NCBI GenBank assembly: GCA_028554755.1 | Contig: JAPTOF010000006.1 | Coordinates: 14,073,001-14,137,000 of the forward strand | Source of the DNA: Cordia subcordata | Lineage: Eukaryota; Streptophyta; Magnoliopsida; Boraginales; Cordiaceae | Length of the DNA stretch: 64,000 bases | Direction of reading: 5' to 3' | Part shown: positions 10,257 to 23,880 of the stretch, piece after piece | Position numbering within the stretch: position 1 is the first letter of the stretch | How the letters are laid out: every line of letters starts with the position of its first letter | Notes under the pieces: model-generated | What the model was told of the DNA's origin: nothing | Seen by the model: only the letters and a program-made list of their open reading frames with translations | Database searches by the model: none | Translations under genes and position numbers: made by a program

Positions 10257-13200
10257 ATGGCCGCGTTTCGCGTACGTACTCTTTCTCTCTCTATCTATTT
10301 CTCCGTTTCTTCACATTATAACGCAGTGTTTCTAACTCAAAAAACTTAAATTGTTATTTGATCTATTTTTTTTCTGTTAACAAATTTATAATGATCTGAT
10401 ATATCTCCTCCTCGATCTGTAGATTTTTCGTCATTTTCAGAAATTTTGTCGAGATATCTCATCAAATGCGTGATTGGACTGATAATTTTGTAGAGTAATG
10501 TGTATTCTTTAGTTGTCAAATTTCGCATTTTATTGTATTGCGGCATGTAGTTTGATTGAATCTCTTTGCTTAAAGATCTAGCGATGTTACTCTCTTGTTC
10601 TTTTCGCTCAATTACCGTGATTTTTCATGATTTTCAAAATTTTTGAATTTTATATTTTTTAATGAATTCAATCACGTCATTTATGTGATTATACATAATT
10701 GCGTGATGATCTGGCAGGTAAGTTTTGCTATATTATGTGAACATTTGCTAAATTGTTGTTAATTTTTCAATATCTGTAGATTTTTGAGTGCTTTGATTTA
10801 ATCAGTATGATATTAAAGACTATTACTAATTCTTACTAAATTTAGAAATCACATTTCTATTATGTAATTTTTGGCGTTTTAAATTTTTCCCTAAAATGTC
10901 AAAAGTTTATTCAGTTACTATGATATTTTAAAATGTAAAATTTTTATTGGTTTGATAAGGCGACATGTTGCTGATGTCAATTTAGTTATGTAAATTATGT
11001 GATAAAGTTATTAAATTTCATTACATAATGATCTAATATTGTGAATTTTGTTCGATAATGTGGAAGCTCTGCTGCCATTAGCATGTATGGTTGTTAATAG
11101 ATGTGAAATGGGGATGTTATTGTGTTAGGATGTTTGCCCCACCATAAAGAACATACTCCTTCTGGATTCTGAAGGGAAGCGTGTCGCTGTTAGATACTAT
11201 ACAGATGATTGGCCTAGTAACAGTGCAAAGCTAGCTTTTGAGAAGTCTGTTTTTACTAAAACTCAGAAGACCAATGCCCGCACTGAAGGTACCAAACTAC
11301 CTTATTGGTGTTAGTCTAAGTTTACTTTTTCAAGTCCGTGTTGATTCCTTAAGATCCCAAAATTGTTAGAAGATGTTGGCTTTACACATAAAAGCTCACA
11401 TGTAGCTCATTTTTCATCTATATAGCTATTCAACTGCCCTGTTTTTCTCTAGATTTCAATTAAACGGCTTGTAAAACTAATCTAGCGTTAACACGACCAT
11501 AAAACCAGAAATGAGTATTTATGTTGTCATAGGGAACAGTTATCGATACGTCGTAATTTTTCAGGGTATGAAAGCTATTGTTTCTATTGTCAGAAGTTCC
11601 TTTTTTTTTTTTTTTGTGTGTATATACATACGCATGCAGACACAGTTGTAGTAATTGATATATTTAATACAAACATATGGTCACTTAAATTAGAGAAAGA
11701 AGTGAAGAATACAAACAAATCCAATAAGTTATAGACCAAACAATCATATTTTGGAAAACAAAGGTACTCAAAAGTGTTGGCTTACTGAAATTTCAAATTA
11801 GTCAACTATATGAATTTTAATGATAACCTATGACCATATTATGTCATAGAAATCAATTTGTGAGTGATCACATCAGTTAACCATTTCTCGCCCCATCCGT
11901 TTCAAAAGATTTTTGTTGGCAAATCTCTTTAAGTAGAAATCATAGAAGGAGAAAATATGAACCATTTTTTATTAAGTATTATCAGAAGGGTTGAACTCTG
12001 GAAGAGAATCAAGTTCTAGTCCTATGTCCGGATATAACTTAATGTTCAACCATTTGATCTTTTGGATATGTTGATTTGCAGCGGAGATAGCAATGCTGGA
12101 GAATAACATTATTGTCTACAAGTTTGTTCAAGACCTGCATTTCTTTGTGACGGGTGGTGATGATGAAAATGAATTGATTCTAGCCACTGTTCTTCAGGGT
12201 TTCTTTGACGCTGTTACTCTTCTCCTCAGGTTTTGTTCTTCAAAGTTTAAGAATTTCCCTTTACGTTTTTTTTTTCTTTTTGGTCGAAATAAATTGTATT
12301 CAAACAAAGATGAAAACAGAGCGATCATCCCACCCTAGAAGGGTGCTGTTGATCTTTGAGTAACGGAGCCCTTTATGTAGATTTGGCAATTTTTTACTAT
12401 ACCTGCTGCTCCTTTTGGCATTGTTGAACATCTGCTGAGCCTTTAGCTATATCTTTCTATATGGGTTTCATCTCCTATGGCACTATCTATATGTGTGATT
12501 TACCTGCATTAAAAATAATTGTTACTTTTACTGTCTAACTACAGCATTCTTGTGTAGGAACAATGTTGATCAAAGGGAGGCACTTGAAAACTTAGATCTG
12601 ATACTTTTATGTCTTGATGAGATTGTTGATGGAGGGTAAGCTACATGCTTCTTTTTTCTTGACTTACATGCTTTTTGTCCCCTTTCGGCTCTTGCAGATC
12701 TTTATGCACTGACTGGTCAGAAATCTATGTACTAGAATCTGATCTCTAGTTGCTTATAATTTGACCCCACATCTTATTGTGTACCTTTTGGAGTTACAAT
12801 CTTCTTTACGAAAGTAATCTTTGATCTATTGTTTTCTGGTCAAGTTTAGCTTTGCAAAATTGATTGGCCTATATTTCCAAAGCTTAGATACTGAACAAGG
12901 TTGCAGTTGCATGCAGAAGCTTCTTATTAGGGCCTTTTTGATTGAAGATGAAAACCTCACCTTTTTCTTGTTTATGTTTTCTCATACTTGAGATCTTGTA
13001 TTCATCCCAGGTTCATAGTACTTTATAACTGGTGATACCTTGTCAAGATGAGTGGAATAGTTTTGCTTGACTTCGCAAACAGGAAGTACTGAAACAATTT
13101 GTTTGTGTTTTCACTTCTGGTTGAGTGATTTAGTTTGATTCTTCCCTCTCCACCTCCAGCGCTGGATGAAGAGGCAATTGGTAGAAGCATACACTTCATT

Positions 13201-14031
13201 TCCTTGTTTAGTTCTTGGTGAATAGGGTATCATATCATCGCTCAATCTTGCTGCAACTTTTTATTTAGGCATGTCCTCTCAATTGTAATGGATTCCTTCT
13301 CTCCTTGGGGTCTACGTATCCAAGATATTCAGCTGTTGACTCTAATTATTTTCCGCATTCAAAATGTTTCTTGCAGGATGATTCTTGAAACAGACGGTAA
13401 TATTATTGCTGGCAAAGTAGCCACCCATAGCATGGATGATGGGGCACCCTTATCTGAGCAGGTAATATGCCTCACATTTATCCTTGTCTGTATCTGAGTA
13501 TCATTTTTAAACCATATTGGTTTTCTCTACATTTCTTTTTTTTCGATTATAAATTATAGATGCGGATTAGTGGTGTACTTCCTTGTAGTTGGTAGACAGG
13601 GTATAGTGACCCAGAAGTTTGTTAGTTTCAAGACATGGACACCAATGCCCACAATTGAGAATCCACTGGGTGAATCCAAACTTCTCCCATGAAGATGCGG
13701 GGGGTGAATGAGATCAGAATCTATGGAAACCTCTGCTTTTGTGCTATAGTAATGATCGGAGTTTTTCATCATTCCCCAGGCAGTACGACCGACTCCACCC
13801 CCCCCCCCCTTAGGGGTTATAAGCCACATGAATTCAGAGTTTTTTCTGCATTTTTCTTTTGATCTCATTAGCGTAAAAAGGGGGATATATTCCTATATTG
13901 CAATATATTTCTTGGATGATAGTTTATCGACATTCCTGCTAACCTATTACTTGATCTTAACATCTCTGCAGACAATAAGTCAAGCGCTGGCCACGGCAAG
14001 GGAGCATTTGGCAAGATCACTTCTCAGATGA
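10257..14031 (+). CDS. COPZ: Coatomer subunit zeta (181 aa)
   Basis: Six exons: 10257-10271, 11129-11288, 12082-12229, 12558-12635, 13377-13461 and 13972-14031. All junctions are GT-AG and in phase, giving 181 residues, the usual length for zeta-COP. Recognisable blocks in order are [17 protein letters not shown] (about 13-29), [21 protein letters not shown] (about 51-71), [28 protein letters not shown] (about 74-101), [17 protein letters not shown] (about 114-130), and the C-terminal [16 protein letters not shown]. This is the longin/adaptin small-chain fold. The protein is a subunit of the COPI coat, where it pairs with gamma-COP and supports Golgi-to-ER and intra-Golgi vesicle transport. 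The first exon is only 15 nt (MAAFR); the N-terminus is the variable part of the family, so this start is slightly less certain than the rest. Confidence 0.93.
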
Positions 14032-15167
14032 AGATATATAGGTCGGAGGAAATAAATTACTAGTTTTTTGTTTCTCACTTCATTCGTGGACATAATACTA
14101 TTTGATTCTTGCAATTACTATGGTCTCACATGAGAGCATCATTGCTTGCCATTGTTAATCGTATACGAGTCAATGCACTAAATTTTGCTACACAGCTGGG
14201 AAATTATATGATTTCCTATTAGTTATTGTAACTGCTTCGTTACGGATTGTCACGAGTGAGAACCACATGATCTTATTTTTAGACTGTAAAATTTATAACA
14301 AAACGTAGGAATTTTTCTTTCTTTCTTTCTTTTTTTTTTTTCTCTCTTCAGGATGACGAGAAGTCGTACAAAGTAAAATTACATTGAATTCACCTTAAAA
14401 TTTTAAATTTCGAGATGCAGCTGTGCGTTTCACCACATATTCTCTGATGTTTAGGATTGAGGTTCTGGCTGCTCAAGGCCTAATTTATAAGACTGCAGTG
14501 GGCCCAAAATTTAGTGCAAAAGCGGATAATTTTCATGTGAGGATATCTACAAGGGGTAGGCTACATTTAAATCATTTTTTGCATAAAATTTGTTGTGTTA
14601 GTATATTGTTATATTAAAAGGTAAATAATGTCTTCATAGGTTCCCTTTTGATCAATATTAGAATTTCAGTTAGAACTGAGATCAAAATAAAACTATAGTG
14701 CATTGGTGTCATGCTTTATTATCCAAAATGAATAATCAGAGGGGTTTTCTTTTTCTTTTACCCCTATTTCCAATCTAATCCTCTGGCACCAATAAGATCT
14801 GATCTCAGAACATCACTTTTAAAGAGTAGTTGTCTACCAATTGAAGGTTGATTTCATAGTTCTTTTATGAGTGCTGTTGTCACTAAATTCTCAACTCTAT
14901 TTATTTTAAAAAATCGACTTTAGAACAATCATGTACAAATAAAACATAGATCTTATGCGCCTATAAAATCAAAAATCAGACACTAATGCATGATCCAATC
15001 ATTTTGATTAATTTCCCGTAGTGGTGCCGAGCCGTTGAATCCGACGTCAGACAAGGACAGCCACCTCTATAAAACTTGGGAAATGGATTACAACTTGTAA
15101 TGGACAACAAAGTGACTCTGACTAAGAACTAAAAACAAAAGAGATATTTGGAAAATGATCTTAAAAG
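14032..15167. other. Coatomer 3' flank, no further gene assigned
   Basis: It contains the 3' untranslated region of the zeta gene and AT-rich DNA. A short open stretch at about 14456-14560, preceded by TTTAG and followed by GGTAGG, could be a non-coding or alternative terminal exon, but I do not recognise its translation. Confidence 0.45.
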
Positions 15168-15342
15168 AGATTTAGTGGTAAGAGTTGAACACGAATACGG
15201 CTCATGACCCGAGTACGAGCTTAGTCTCCTGTCCTAGGTTAAGTGCCCTTGACTTAACTGGTGCATAGTATAAGGGACGTGTTGTAGACTCATGATTTGC
15301 AAGATAGTATTTGGACTCTACCAACTAAATTTTTTTATGACA
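15168..15342 (+). mobile_element. SINE-like element, copy 1
   Basis: It starts with an RNA polymerase III A-box-like TTTAGTGGTAAGAGTTG, has a central ACTTAACTGGTGCATAGTATAAG block, and ends with CTACCAACTAAATTTTTTT. The same order of blocks recurs at 24745-25835 (split by a transposon) and, on the minus strand, at about 26455-26560. Three dispersed copies with a tRNA-like head and a short A/T tail suggest a tRNA-derived SINE. The B-box is poorly preserved here. Confidence 0.55.
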
Positions 15343-15381
15343 AATATATATATATATATATGTATGTATGTATGTATGTAT
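15343..15381. repeat. Microsatellite (TA)n-(TGTA)n
   Basis: A TA dinucleotide run passes directly into five GTAT/TGTA tetranucleotide units, at the tail of the SINE-like copy. Confidence 0.9.
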
Positions 15382-16124
15382 TTCTTAATTATATCTAGTA
15401 AAAGTGCTCTTTTTTCCCTTAATTGTACCGAGTAATATCGTTTTCGGTCCTCATAAGCGTGGCTGGGAAATGATCTCTTGGTGTTCCCAATCATGATTAA
15501 TTTATTATGTGAATTCTTGGTCTAATAATACTACATAGTTATTTACTAAAATGTAAGCTTTTTTATATTATAACCGGACGGTAATGTAGTTATTGTTAGT
15601 GCATGGACGGCAGTGAAAGCTCAATATATTCTTAGCTAGCTAAGAACAAAAAATAGAAAAGAACTCCATCGGTTGCTGAAAAGTGTAAACATGGGGATTT
15701 GAAAACATCGATGCACTAGGAGTTTGTTTAGATAGAGGCGTAGAAGGAAAAAAAAAAGAGCATCTATACAACACACACACTATACACACACATTAGCGTG
15801 ACATCCGCGCGATACACGGAAGTAATATATGTGATTGGATATATTAAAGCTATAGAATTTTTGCAACTTACTAAATAGTTATTGAAACAATTATATAATA
15901 TGGAATTAATAAAACAATGATAATATGTATAGAGAAAGGGCATAATATTAGTTAAATTAAAATGTTTAATACAGGAATGGAATTAAACAAATGATGGAAA
16001 ACAAAAAATGACCTAAGAATGGGCATATTTAATTAATTGATAAGTAATTATGGAAAGCTTGTCATATAGAGCACCGCTTGATAGCATGAAATTACAACTT
16101 ATTTTGCTTTATTATATAGTATAG

Positions 16125-16159
<35 letters not shown>

Positions 16160-17721
16160 CACTACAAACTATAAACATACACATACACACACCACACACA
16201 CAACTCTTCACTCATACCCCTAGTGACAGAGCCAAAAATCAATGTACACGAGGGAGCAAAATTAAAATGTTTTTAACTCAAAAAATTAATGAACAAAAAA
16301 AGTTGTTAATGAGATATTCTATTAAGAAAATAACACAAATACACTACTATTGTGGTGTGGTTAAGATTTTATTATAGCTATATGTATCTATGTATGTGTT
16401 TATGTGTGTGTATATATACATTCTCATTAGATTGCAATATGTGTTTTATGCATCAAACAAACCAAAAGAAATATTTCTTATTTTCAAATTCATATTGAGT
16501 ACCTATAAGAGGTAATTATTTCTCATTTATTGGCTACCGTCCAAAAATTATGTTTGCATAGTTTAGGTAACTGTAGTGTCACTCTTAAAAAAAAGAAGTT
16601 CCAGAAAACTATTACTTGAAAAATAAAAAATAAAAAACAAAAATATCTTTTAGATATTTTTTGTGTTTTTTGTTCTTTGTAGTCAAAAAACAAGGAGAAC
16701 AATTTTTTTTATTAATAGAAATATCATAATATTACTATGAAACACATCTAAAAATAATCATATCAATTTTCACAAACCTCACCATTTTCTCTCTCTTCTT
16801 GAACCTTTTTTCTGCCTCTTATTATTCAATAATTCCATTAAATAAAGGTATTATATAATTATTTCAATTTAGTGCATGTTCGCAATCCTACTGCTATATT
16901 TGTGTGGGTGGATGTGCGTGTATGTAGCCAAAATTATATACTTTCATTGCTAAGATCGTATTAACTTATGTTAAAATTTTGATCTCATAGATCATGTATC
17001 TACTCAAATATATTGTTTTGCCTAAATCAAATACCATCAAGCAGGATTGATTATAGTGTTTATTGTTATTTGTGTTTAAATCAAATGATAATTGAATGGA
17101 AAATTGAATAATTAAGCTAGAAAATATATTTTAGAAGAAATTTATAATTAATTTAATTCCAAAATTATGATAATTTTTTAATAGGTATATCCCTTCATTA
17201 GTGGTTGTGGCTAATTAGAAAAGGTTTTGTACCTTTTTCAAATAGGCATTCAAACACCATAAATACTCAGGGTTTTAGCATCATTTTGAATTGGAAGAGT
17301 TTATGAAAGTTTTTCATATCATATTTTCATATAGAGGGAAGTTTAATGTTATTTGGTTCACTGTGTTTGAACCATTTAGAGTGCTACTACTGTGACAAAG
17401 GCCATTGTAACTTGGAAGACTTGGGCTAATAAACTGAAAGCACTATGGCGGGGCAATAAAATCTTAAGAAGACTGGATCTGATCTAGGCTTCGGTCTTTT
17501 TGCATTGCATTTATTTTAATTTTGTTTTGCAAAATCCAAGTAAGTTTGCTTTTTTTTTTTGAGTTTATTTAATATTTTATTATACACAAACACACAAGTT
17601 ATGCACCTATTTTCCAACAGTGTTCAATTAAAAAGTGATTTCTTGAATAATATAGTCATTATTTCATTTAATTAACTTGAAAATAAAATTGACAAGGTCA
17701 TGCTCAAGTAAAGGAATTAAA
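15382..17721. other. Intergenic, gene-poor
   Basis: Very AT-rich, with CA-rich patches at 15768-15792 and 16153-16201 and an (AT)n run at 16124-16152. A degenerate GACAGAGCCAAAAATCAATG near 16225 resembles the end of the hAT-like family seen at 270. No gene seen. Confidence 0.6.
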
Positions 17722-17915
17722 ATTCTCTCATATTGATATGAGGGAAATCCTGACCATTCATGAGTGGGTAAAATCATCTCAACCATCCATTTTAAATTTT
17801 TTCAAAGAAAAAAATATTTCCTTTATTACCTACTTCTTTTGAAAATGAATGGTTGGGATAATTTTAACCAATATATGAATGATTGAGATCTCATATCAAT
17901 ATGACAGAAATTCTA
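17722..17915. mobile_element. Foldback MITE with about 80 bp inverted arms
   Basis: The left arm (TCTCATATTGATATGAG near 17727, then CAACCATCCATTTT near 17779) is mirrored by AAAATGAATGGTTG near 17840 and CTCATATCAATATGA near 17890. The spacer is short. The arms are about 75-80% complementary by eye. Non-coding. Confidence 0.65.
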
Positions 17916-18313
17916 ATATAAGAGGATCTTGATCCCAAGTAAAGCTAATGGATATATTCTTTAATGAAATTAGATTTGGCATTAGTTGAGACCAATAACG
18001 TTTTTCCCAAATTTAAGTTTTAGACTTTCTTATTTAAGCCACATGAGTAATGTCTCATTTATTTCAATTAAGAAAGAAATGAAAACATATGCAACCAAAT
18101 AGATTTCTTTTCTTTTTTATTCTTAAAAATTGTTTTGAGAACACATTTTCCAAATGCAATTAATATATACTTTTCTAATATATCTCTCCATCAATAAGGG
18201 CATATAAGAAAATTACCTATTTATTCCTTTCAAAAAGAAATGAGACTATAATTTAAGATAATTAAAATGATTATGATTTTATTGTTGTGGTATGAGGTAG
18301 TACATCTAAATTA

Positions 18314-18516
18314 GGACCCATTCGGATTGATTTTTATTTAAAAAATATTTTTCTATGAAAATACATTCCTTTTGAATAAGTACTTAAATTGATTTTTAAA
18401 AAATCTTGAAATTTTGAAAAAAAAACTGAAATTTATTTTTTTGGTAAGTCAAATTTTTTAATTTAAAAAAATTAATTAAAAATATATATTTTTAGAAAAT
18501 TCAATTCAAATGATCG
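18314..18516. mobile_element. Foldback element, family 1, copy 3
   Basis: The left end has GGACCCATTCGGATTGATTT and the right end has ATTCAATTCAAATGATCGG, with paired A/T-rich interior. This copy is more decayed than those starting at 21837 or 33195. Confidence 0.45.
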
Positions 18517-21500
18517 GTATGGTTTGAGAAGCTCGACAGGTGTTGGAATGATAATGGCGTGGAGGACATGAAAGCAACAACACGGACAAAGGGGGAAAAA
18601 AAAAAAAGAAAAAAGGAAAGGACGGCTGCAATAATTTTATCAACACATCTTTTCAAGACAACCTTCAGATTGGGGTACCGAGTTGATGGCATTATGACCG
18701 AGAATGAGTCACACTGGCCCATGAACCTTTATGCAAATAAAACTGTTGTAAAATTTTAGAGTTAAAAAGAAATGATTGGATAATGACTTATGTAATTTAA
18801 AATTTAAAACTTAAACATTTATATTTTTCTATAAATAATATTCGGTCCATGATTGATGGAAATATATGTATTTTGGTGAATCATTGTACAATGAGATTTA
18901 GGCTTTATTTGGCCTTTTTGTGAAATTTCTGTTATTGAGATGTAAAGTTCTTAATTAGTAAAACTTTGGTTAAAAGTGTCATCGAATAAAAGTCGTTAAT
19001 TGTTTAACTTGATATTTTAAGAGTTGAGCTTTTAAATATTTTGAGGATAATATTGAAATTTTAAAATTATGTAGTAGTATTTTTAAGAAAAGAAAGGAAA
19101 AAAAGTAATTTCTGACTTGATGTAAAAGCATCTTTTCAAAAATCTTTTTTCAATTTGGAGCTTTTCATTTTCCAACTCTTTTGAGCTTTGGCTTTTATGT
19201 AAAAGTATTTTTAAAAATATGTCAAACAAACTAGTTTCAAATGTTAAACTGATAGAAAGAACTTTGGAGAGAGAAGAATAAGAGAATCTATAATGGCGTG
19301 GTCTCAATAAAGAAACAAACTTTTGACAACATTGAATTTGAAATTAAAGCTGATTATGAGGCGTACAAATTTAAGAAGAACAAGCAATCTCTTTTAAATA
19401 TAATGGAATATAAATGGGAATTTCCTCTTATAGAATTTCAAATCTTTTGTAAATTTTTGTGAATATGAATGATATCTTTATTATCACATAAAGAAAAGAA
19501 AAGAAAGCACTTTTGAGCTCGTTAAAGCTAGGCCAAACACACTCTTGGAGTAACATGATGGATTCAATGTTGTCTTATTTAAAATAAGTCTATTGTCATT
19601 TAACAAATGTAATAAAAAATAAAACAATGCTAGTTAACATAGAAAACTTAGAAAATCTTTATTCTTGTTTTCGGTATTTATAATTATTTGATAACGCGAA
19701 GAGGCAACTCCGCCTCATAATAAACTCTTACTTTTGTTTGCCTTTTTTATTTGATAAAACAAATGCAGGCCCATCACTTAATTATCTTATACTTTAATGT
19801 TCGACTAGGATCAACTTCATTATTTATTCAAGTCAATCCACTAGTCGCAAAGATGTCCAAGTAGCTTACAGAGGGCAGGGAAATAATAAGCTCCACTCCA
19901 TTTTCTTCCCGTAAAAATCTCATATAGAAAGGAAAGATTATAAACAAGAGAAAAAATAGTATGTCAAATTGTGATATTAATATACAATGTTTTGGAAGTT
20001 TATATTGTCACATCACAAGTTTAGAATTTACTTGAAGTGAGATTGGACTCTGTAAATAATTGTTTTGAACAAATATTGGTTGTACCAAAAATATTTAACA
20101 CGAGTTATTATCTAATATCAAAATTTTAGCGCAAGTTGTTATAGGAGAGACAAATGCTTGTACATACCTTAGGTGTCATGCTATGAGGTCTTTAGTCACA
20201 TGGGACATATAGTTTGTACCTTGTACTCATATGCAACGTCCATTCTATAGATAAGCTATGGTTTCACTTATGGACTTTTGCATTTTACGTTTGTCAATAT
20301 TGTGTAATTGGCTAACTCTATCTAGTAGATACAGATACGAGATAGATATCATGAGTCCAACCTCATTACATAAATCATGTAGATCTATCATAATGCCTGT
20401 ACTTTTAAATCATACTTATATCACATCTCGTAATTTATGACATCACATATGTACGGTTAAAAAGAGCATTTCAACCCCCTATTGGTGGTGCTAAAATGTG
20501 ATCGTAATGAGTTGCTTCTTCTTTAAGAATTGCATGGAAAAAGTAAACATGCGCTACATTATAGCTAGCCAAGTGAAAAGCAAGTTAAAAAAAAAAAGAA
20601 AAAAGTTTCCAACTAAAGTTGTGTTATACTTTCTAATTGATGTTGATTGGGTGGGGAAGAGTAAGTTTTCTAAAGTTGAAGCCCCCATTGATTAAGTTAC
20701 TCAAACAAGTACGTTTTGATGTCCACTTGATCCATGCAAGTATGTGCCACTCATGCTTGACAAATTCATAAGGGAATACTATTTATAAAGCATGCTTGAG
20801 GATTGGAAAGGCAAAAGCAATTCTTGTTTATGAAGTTCTTTCGAACATGCGCGTAAAGAGATAAAAAGGCTAAAGGAATACCAAATCAACGATTACCACA
20901 TATCGTTACGAGTGAATACGAGTTGATTAAGTAATCCAAGCTAATAGAAAAATAAAAACCGACCGGTTTGATTTGGTTTATCCACCAAACCGAACTGTAT
21001 ATATCCCTAATTTTATGTGTATATTAGTTAAAGTTTTATGAACAATGTTCACCCTACATATATAAACTTGTAATATGATGGTAAATTAAAGTTGATCAGT
21101 TAGTCAATGTCTTTTTTTTGCTTGAAATTATTAGGCAAGTTTTTATTTTCTTTATGTTTTTTGAAACTTTTTTATTTAATTTTTTTATAAAGTCCGAAAC
21201 TAAACTAAATCAAACCAATTTTAAAGATATTAGTTTGCTTTGTTTATTTTATGTGATTAAAAAGAAATTAGTTAGTTTTTAATGAAACTAATTAATTTTA
21301 TTTAATTTAAAATAGATACAAAATTAAACTAAATCAAATCATATCAACGTCTAAATAATATTATCAAATTTGTGTACCTGACCAGTCCAGTGGAATATGT
21401 ATTTGTCCAACGGTATTAATTAAACATTCATGCGATCCACGTTAAGCTTTCTAGAACACCACTGAGTAAACCTAAAATTTAAATCTAAAGTATCTTGTTT

Positions 21501-21836
21501 TCAATAATTATGTAATTAGGAGAGCTCAATATATAAAATATTTTATCAACATGTTGTAACACGACGTAGAATACATGAACAAAGATCATTTATGTAATGA
21601 ATAGAATTGTCACATTTGAGCAACCTGGTTATATTTAAGATTATGATTATAAAATTGATTCCTAACTAATTAAAATATGTCTCTAGACGTGATAGAAATG
21701 GAACACGTTCAATATCATGAACGGCCAAGCAAACTAAAGATTATAATAATTTGATCAATATAAGTATATAATGACAAAAGCATTAAACAATTTGGAAAAT
21801 TTTCGAGCTCAAAATTGTTAGAAAATTAATCTATTA
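18517..21836. other. Intergenic, gene-poor
   Basis: AT-rich DNA with short ORFs that match nothing I recognise. A stretch at about 20955-21000 has the AACCG/CGGTTT word pattern also seen in the kinase intron near 51460 and 52030, so a second decayed element of that type may lie at 20950-21380. Confidence 0.5.
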
Positions 21837-22053
21837 AGGGCTAGTTTCCCCCTGTGGATTGACTTTTTCCAAAATTGTTTAGAAAAAGTACTTTTTGAGA
21901 AAGTAAAATTTTTAACTTTTAAAGAAAAACTAAATTTGAGTTTTCTTTCGAGTTGTATTTTTTTAAAAAAAATATCTAATTCAAATACTAAGATATGTTT
22001 TTTAAAAGAAAATGTGATTTTCTACAAAAATAACTAATCCAAACAGGTCCTAT
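21837..22053. mobile_element. Foldback element, family 1, copy 4
   Basis: The left end has GGGCTAGTTT, then CTGTGGATTGACTTTTTCC. The right end is CTAATCCAAACAGGTCCTA. Internal blocks CTTTTTGAGAAAG and AAAAGAAAATGTGATTTTC can pair. Confidence 0.55.
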
Positions 22054-23051
22054 GACCAGTCCTAGTAGCTTTATACGTGACTAACCTAAACTAAGCATCT
22101 TAATTTCAACAAAAATCAAATCATAAGAATCTTAATTTCAAGAAAAACCAAATTGTTCCAAATATGATACTCCAAAAAGATCTAGTCCAAAATGTTTAAA
22201 TCCATAATAGTGACAATAATCAACTCAAGTTATTATTATGATTTGAACATAAATTTCATAAGTAATCATTGTAGATGAGATATCACAAATACGAAATATT
22301 TCTAAAAAGAATTTTGCATAGATTAAAAAAGAAGTGTTTAGACAACTCAACTAGGTAGGAACATCATATGTTAAGATAAACTAGTGAATGCAATCTATGC
22401 ATTGAGTTTGATCCTAATCAGCAAAACAGTTGAGAATGTCTAAAAGGAAGTGAAACTTAAATGCGTGTGAAATAAATGAATTTCATAAGATTTTATAATT
22501 TATTTACAAATCTAATTTTTTATATTTGGTAGTACATTTTTAAATTATAAAATTCATTTAAAAACTTAAAATTTGCAAATACTATACATTTGCTCAAGCT
22601 GAAGTTGTAGTACAAGAGGTGAAATTTGCATTTCTAGAAAAGCATGTCGAAAAAAATCTTTAAAAGAAGAAAATATTGCTATAAAATATAAGATAATACA
22701 ATTTTATCTCTTTTTATTCCCTTTTTTTTCTGTAATCCAAATACAATTATAAATAAAAAACAATAAAAGTCAAAATAACCACTGAAATCTTGGCAAATAT
22801 AATAACAACAAAAAATAATAATTAAATATGATGGTCCTTATATAATGCTAATATAATAACTAAAGGATTCTTAAGTGAAAATATACATAATTCTAATTAT
22901 ACAAGTTTCCAAATACAATTTGAATTTATAAATAACAAAATTAACTAAAAATTATTTTACAATTCTAAATAATCAAATTTATTTGAAAATACAAACATAT
23001 ATAAAAATTCATTCATAAATGAAATAAATTTCATGACCACAAATATTTCAA
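22054..23051. other. Intergenic, no gene seen
   Basis: Very AT-rich with no ORF of note; I see no repeat that I can delimit. Confidence 0.55.
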
Positions 23052-23880
23052 ACACTATGGATTTGTTTGGACACTACAGTGTAATTACTAGGCAATGTAA
23101 TTACACTGCCTAGTAATTATACAGTAGTTTAAATCAGACGGTGTATTTGGTTACCACAACGCAATTATACCTTAATTCCGTATGACATTTTTGATAACAT
23201 AGATGGTAATTACACAGTTAAATAATTTAATTTTAAAATTTACGTTAATGCCAACAAATATTTAAAGATGTAATTTATTAAAAATATTAAAATAAAAATT
23301 TATTTGTTGTAAAAATAAATATGACCAATTAAAAATATATAAATTATAAATTTAAAATATTAAAATTTATCAAAATATTATTTAATTATATATTACTAAT
23401 ATTTTCAAAATTAAAATATTATTTATCAAAAATATTATTTATTTATTTATATTTTCATTTATTTTATATTTATATATTTTGATTTATTTATTTAATACTT
23501 TTTATTTTAATTTATTTATTTTTGTAATTTATTTATTTATTATTTATATTTATTTTATAGTAAAACATGTCAAATATAAAAAGAATAAAAGTACAAAAAG
23601 TTGTTAAAGAGTAATTACATAATATAATTACACTAATTCACACCTCCTCTATGAGAATAGGAGAGTGCCAAATATAAAAATAATAAGAGTATGAAAAGTT
23701 GTCAAAGAGTAATTACACAATATAATTACACCAATTCGTACCTCTTCTATGAGAATTAGAGAATATAATTGAAAATGTCTAATTACACTCAATTTACTTT
23801 TGACCAAATAATTACTTAATTAAAAAAATACTCCAAATTATGTAATTACTTTCAATTACATCCAAATACAATTATAAAGT
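23052..23880. mobile_element. Large AT-rich element with inverted ends
   Basis: The left end reads TTTGTTTGGACACTACAGTGTAATTACTAGG and contains a nested palindrome (AATTACTAGGCA with TGCCTAGTAATT, 23084-23120). The right end reads AATTACTTTCAATTACATCCAAATAC. Between them lies almost pure A/T. The recurring word GTAATTACA/TGTAATTAC occurs on both sides. This looks like a non-autonomous DNA element; no target duplication was identified with confidence. Confidence 0.5.
23571..23766. repeat. Tandem duplication, about 98 bp x 2
   Basis: The unit beginning CAAATATAAAAAGAATAA at 23571 recurs at 23669 with scattered differences. Both copies contain GAGTAATTACA-AATATAATTACAC and CTATGAGAAT. It lies inside the AT-rich element at 23052-23880. 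Confidence 0.8.
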
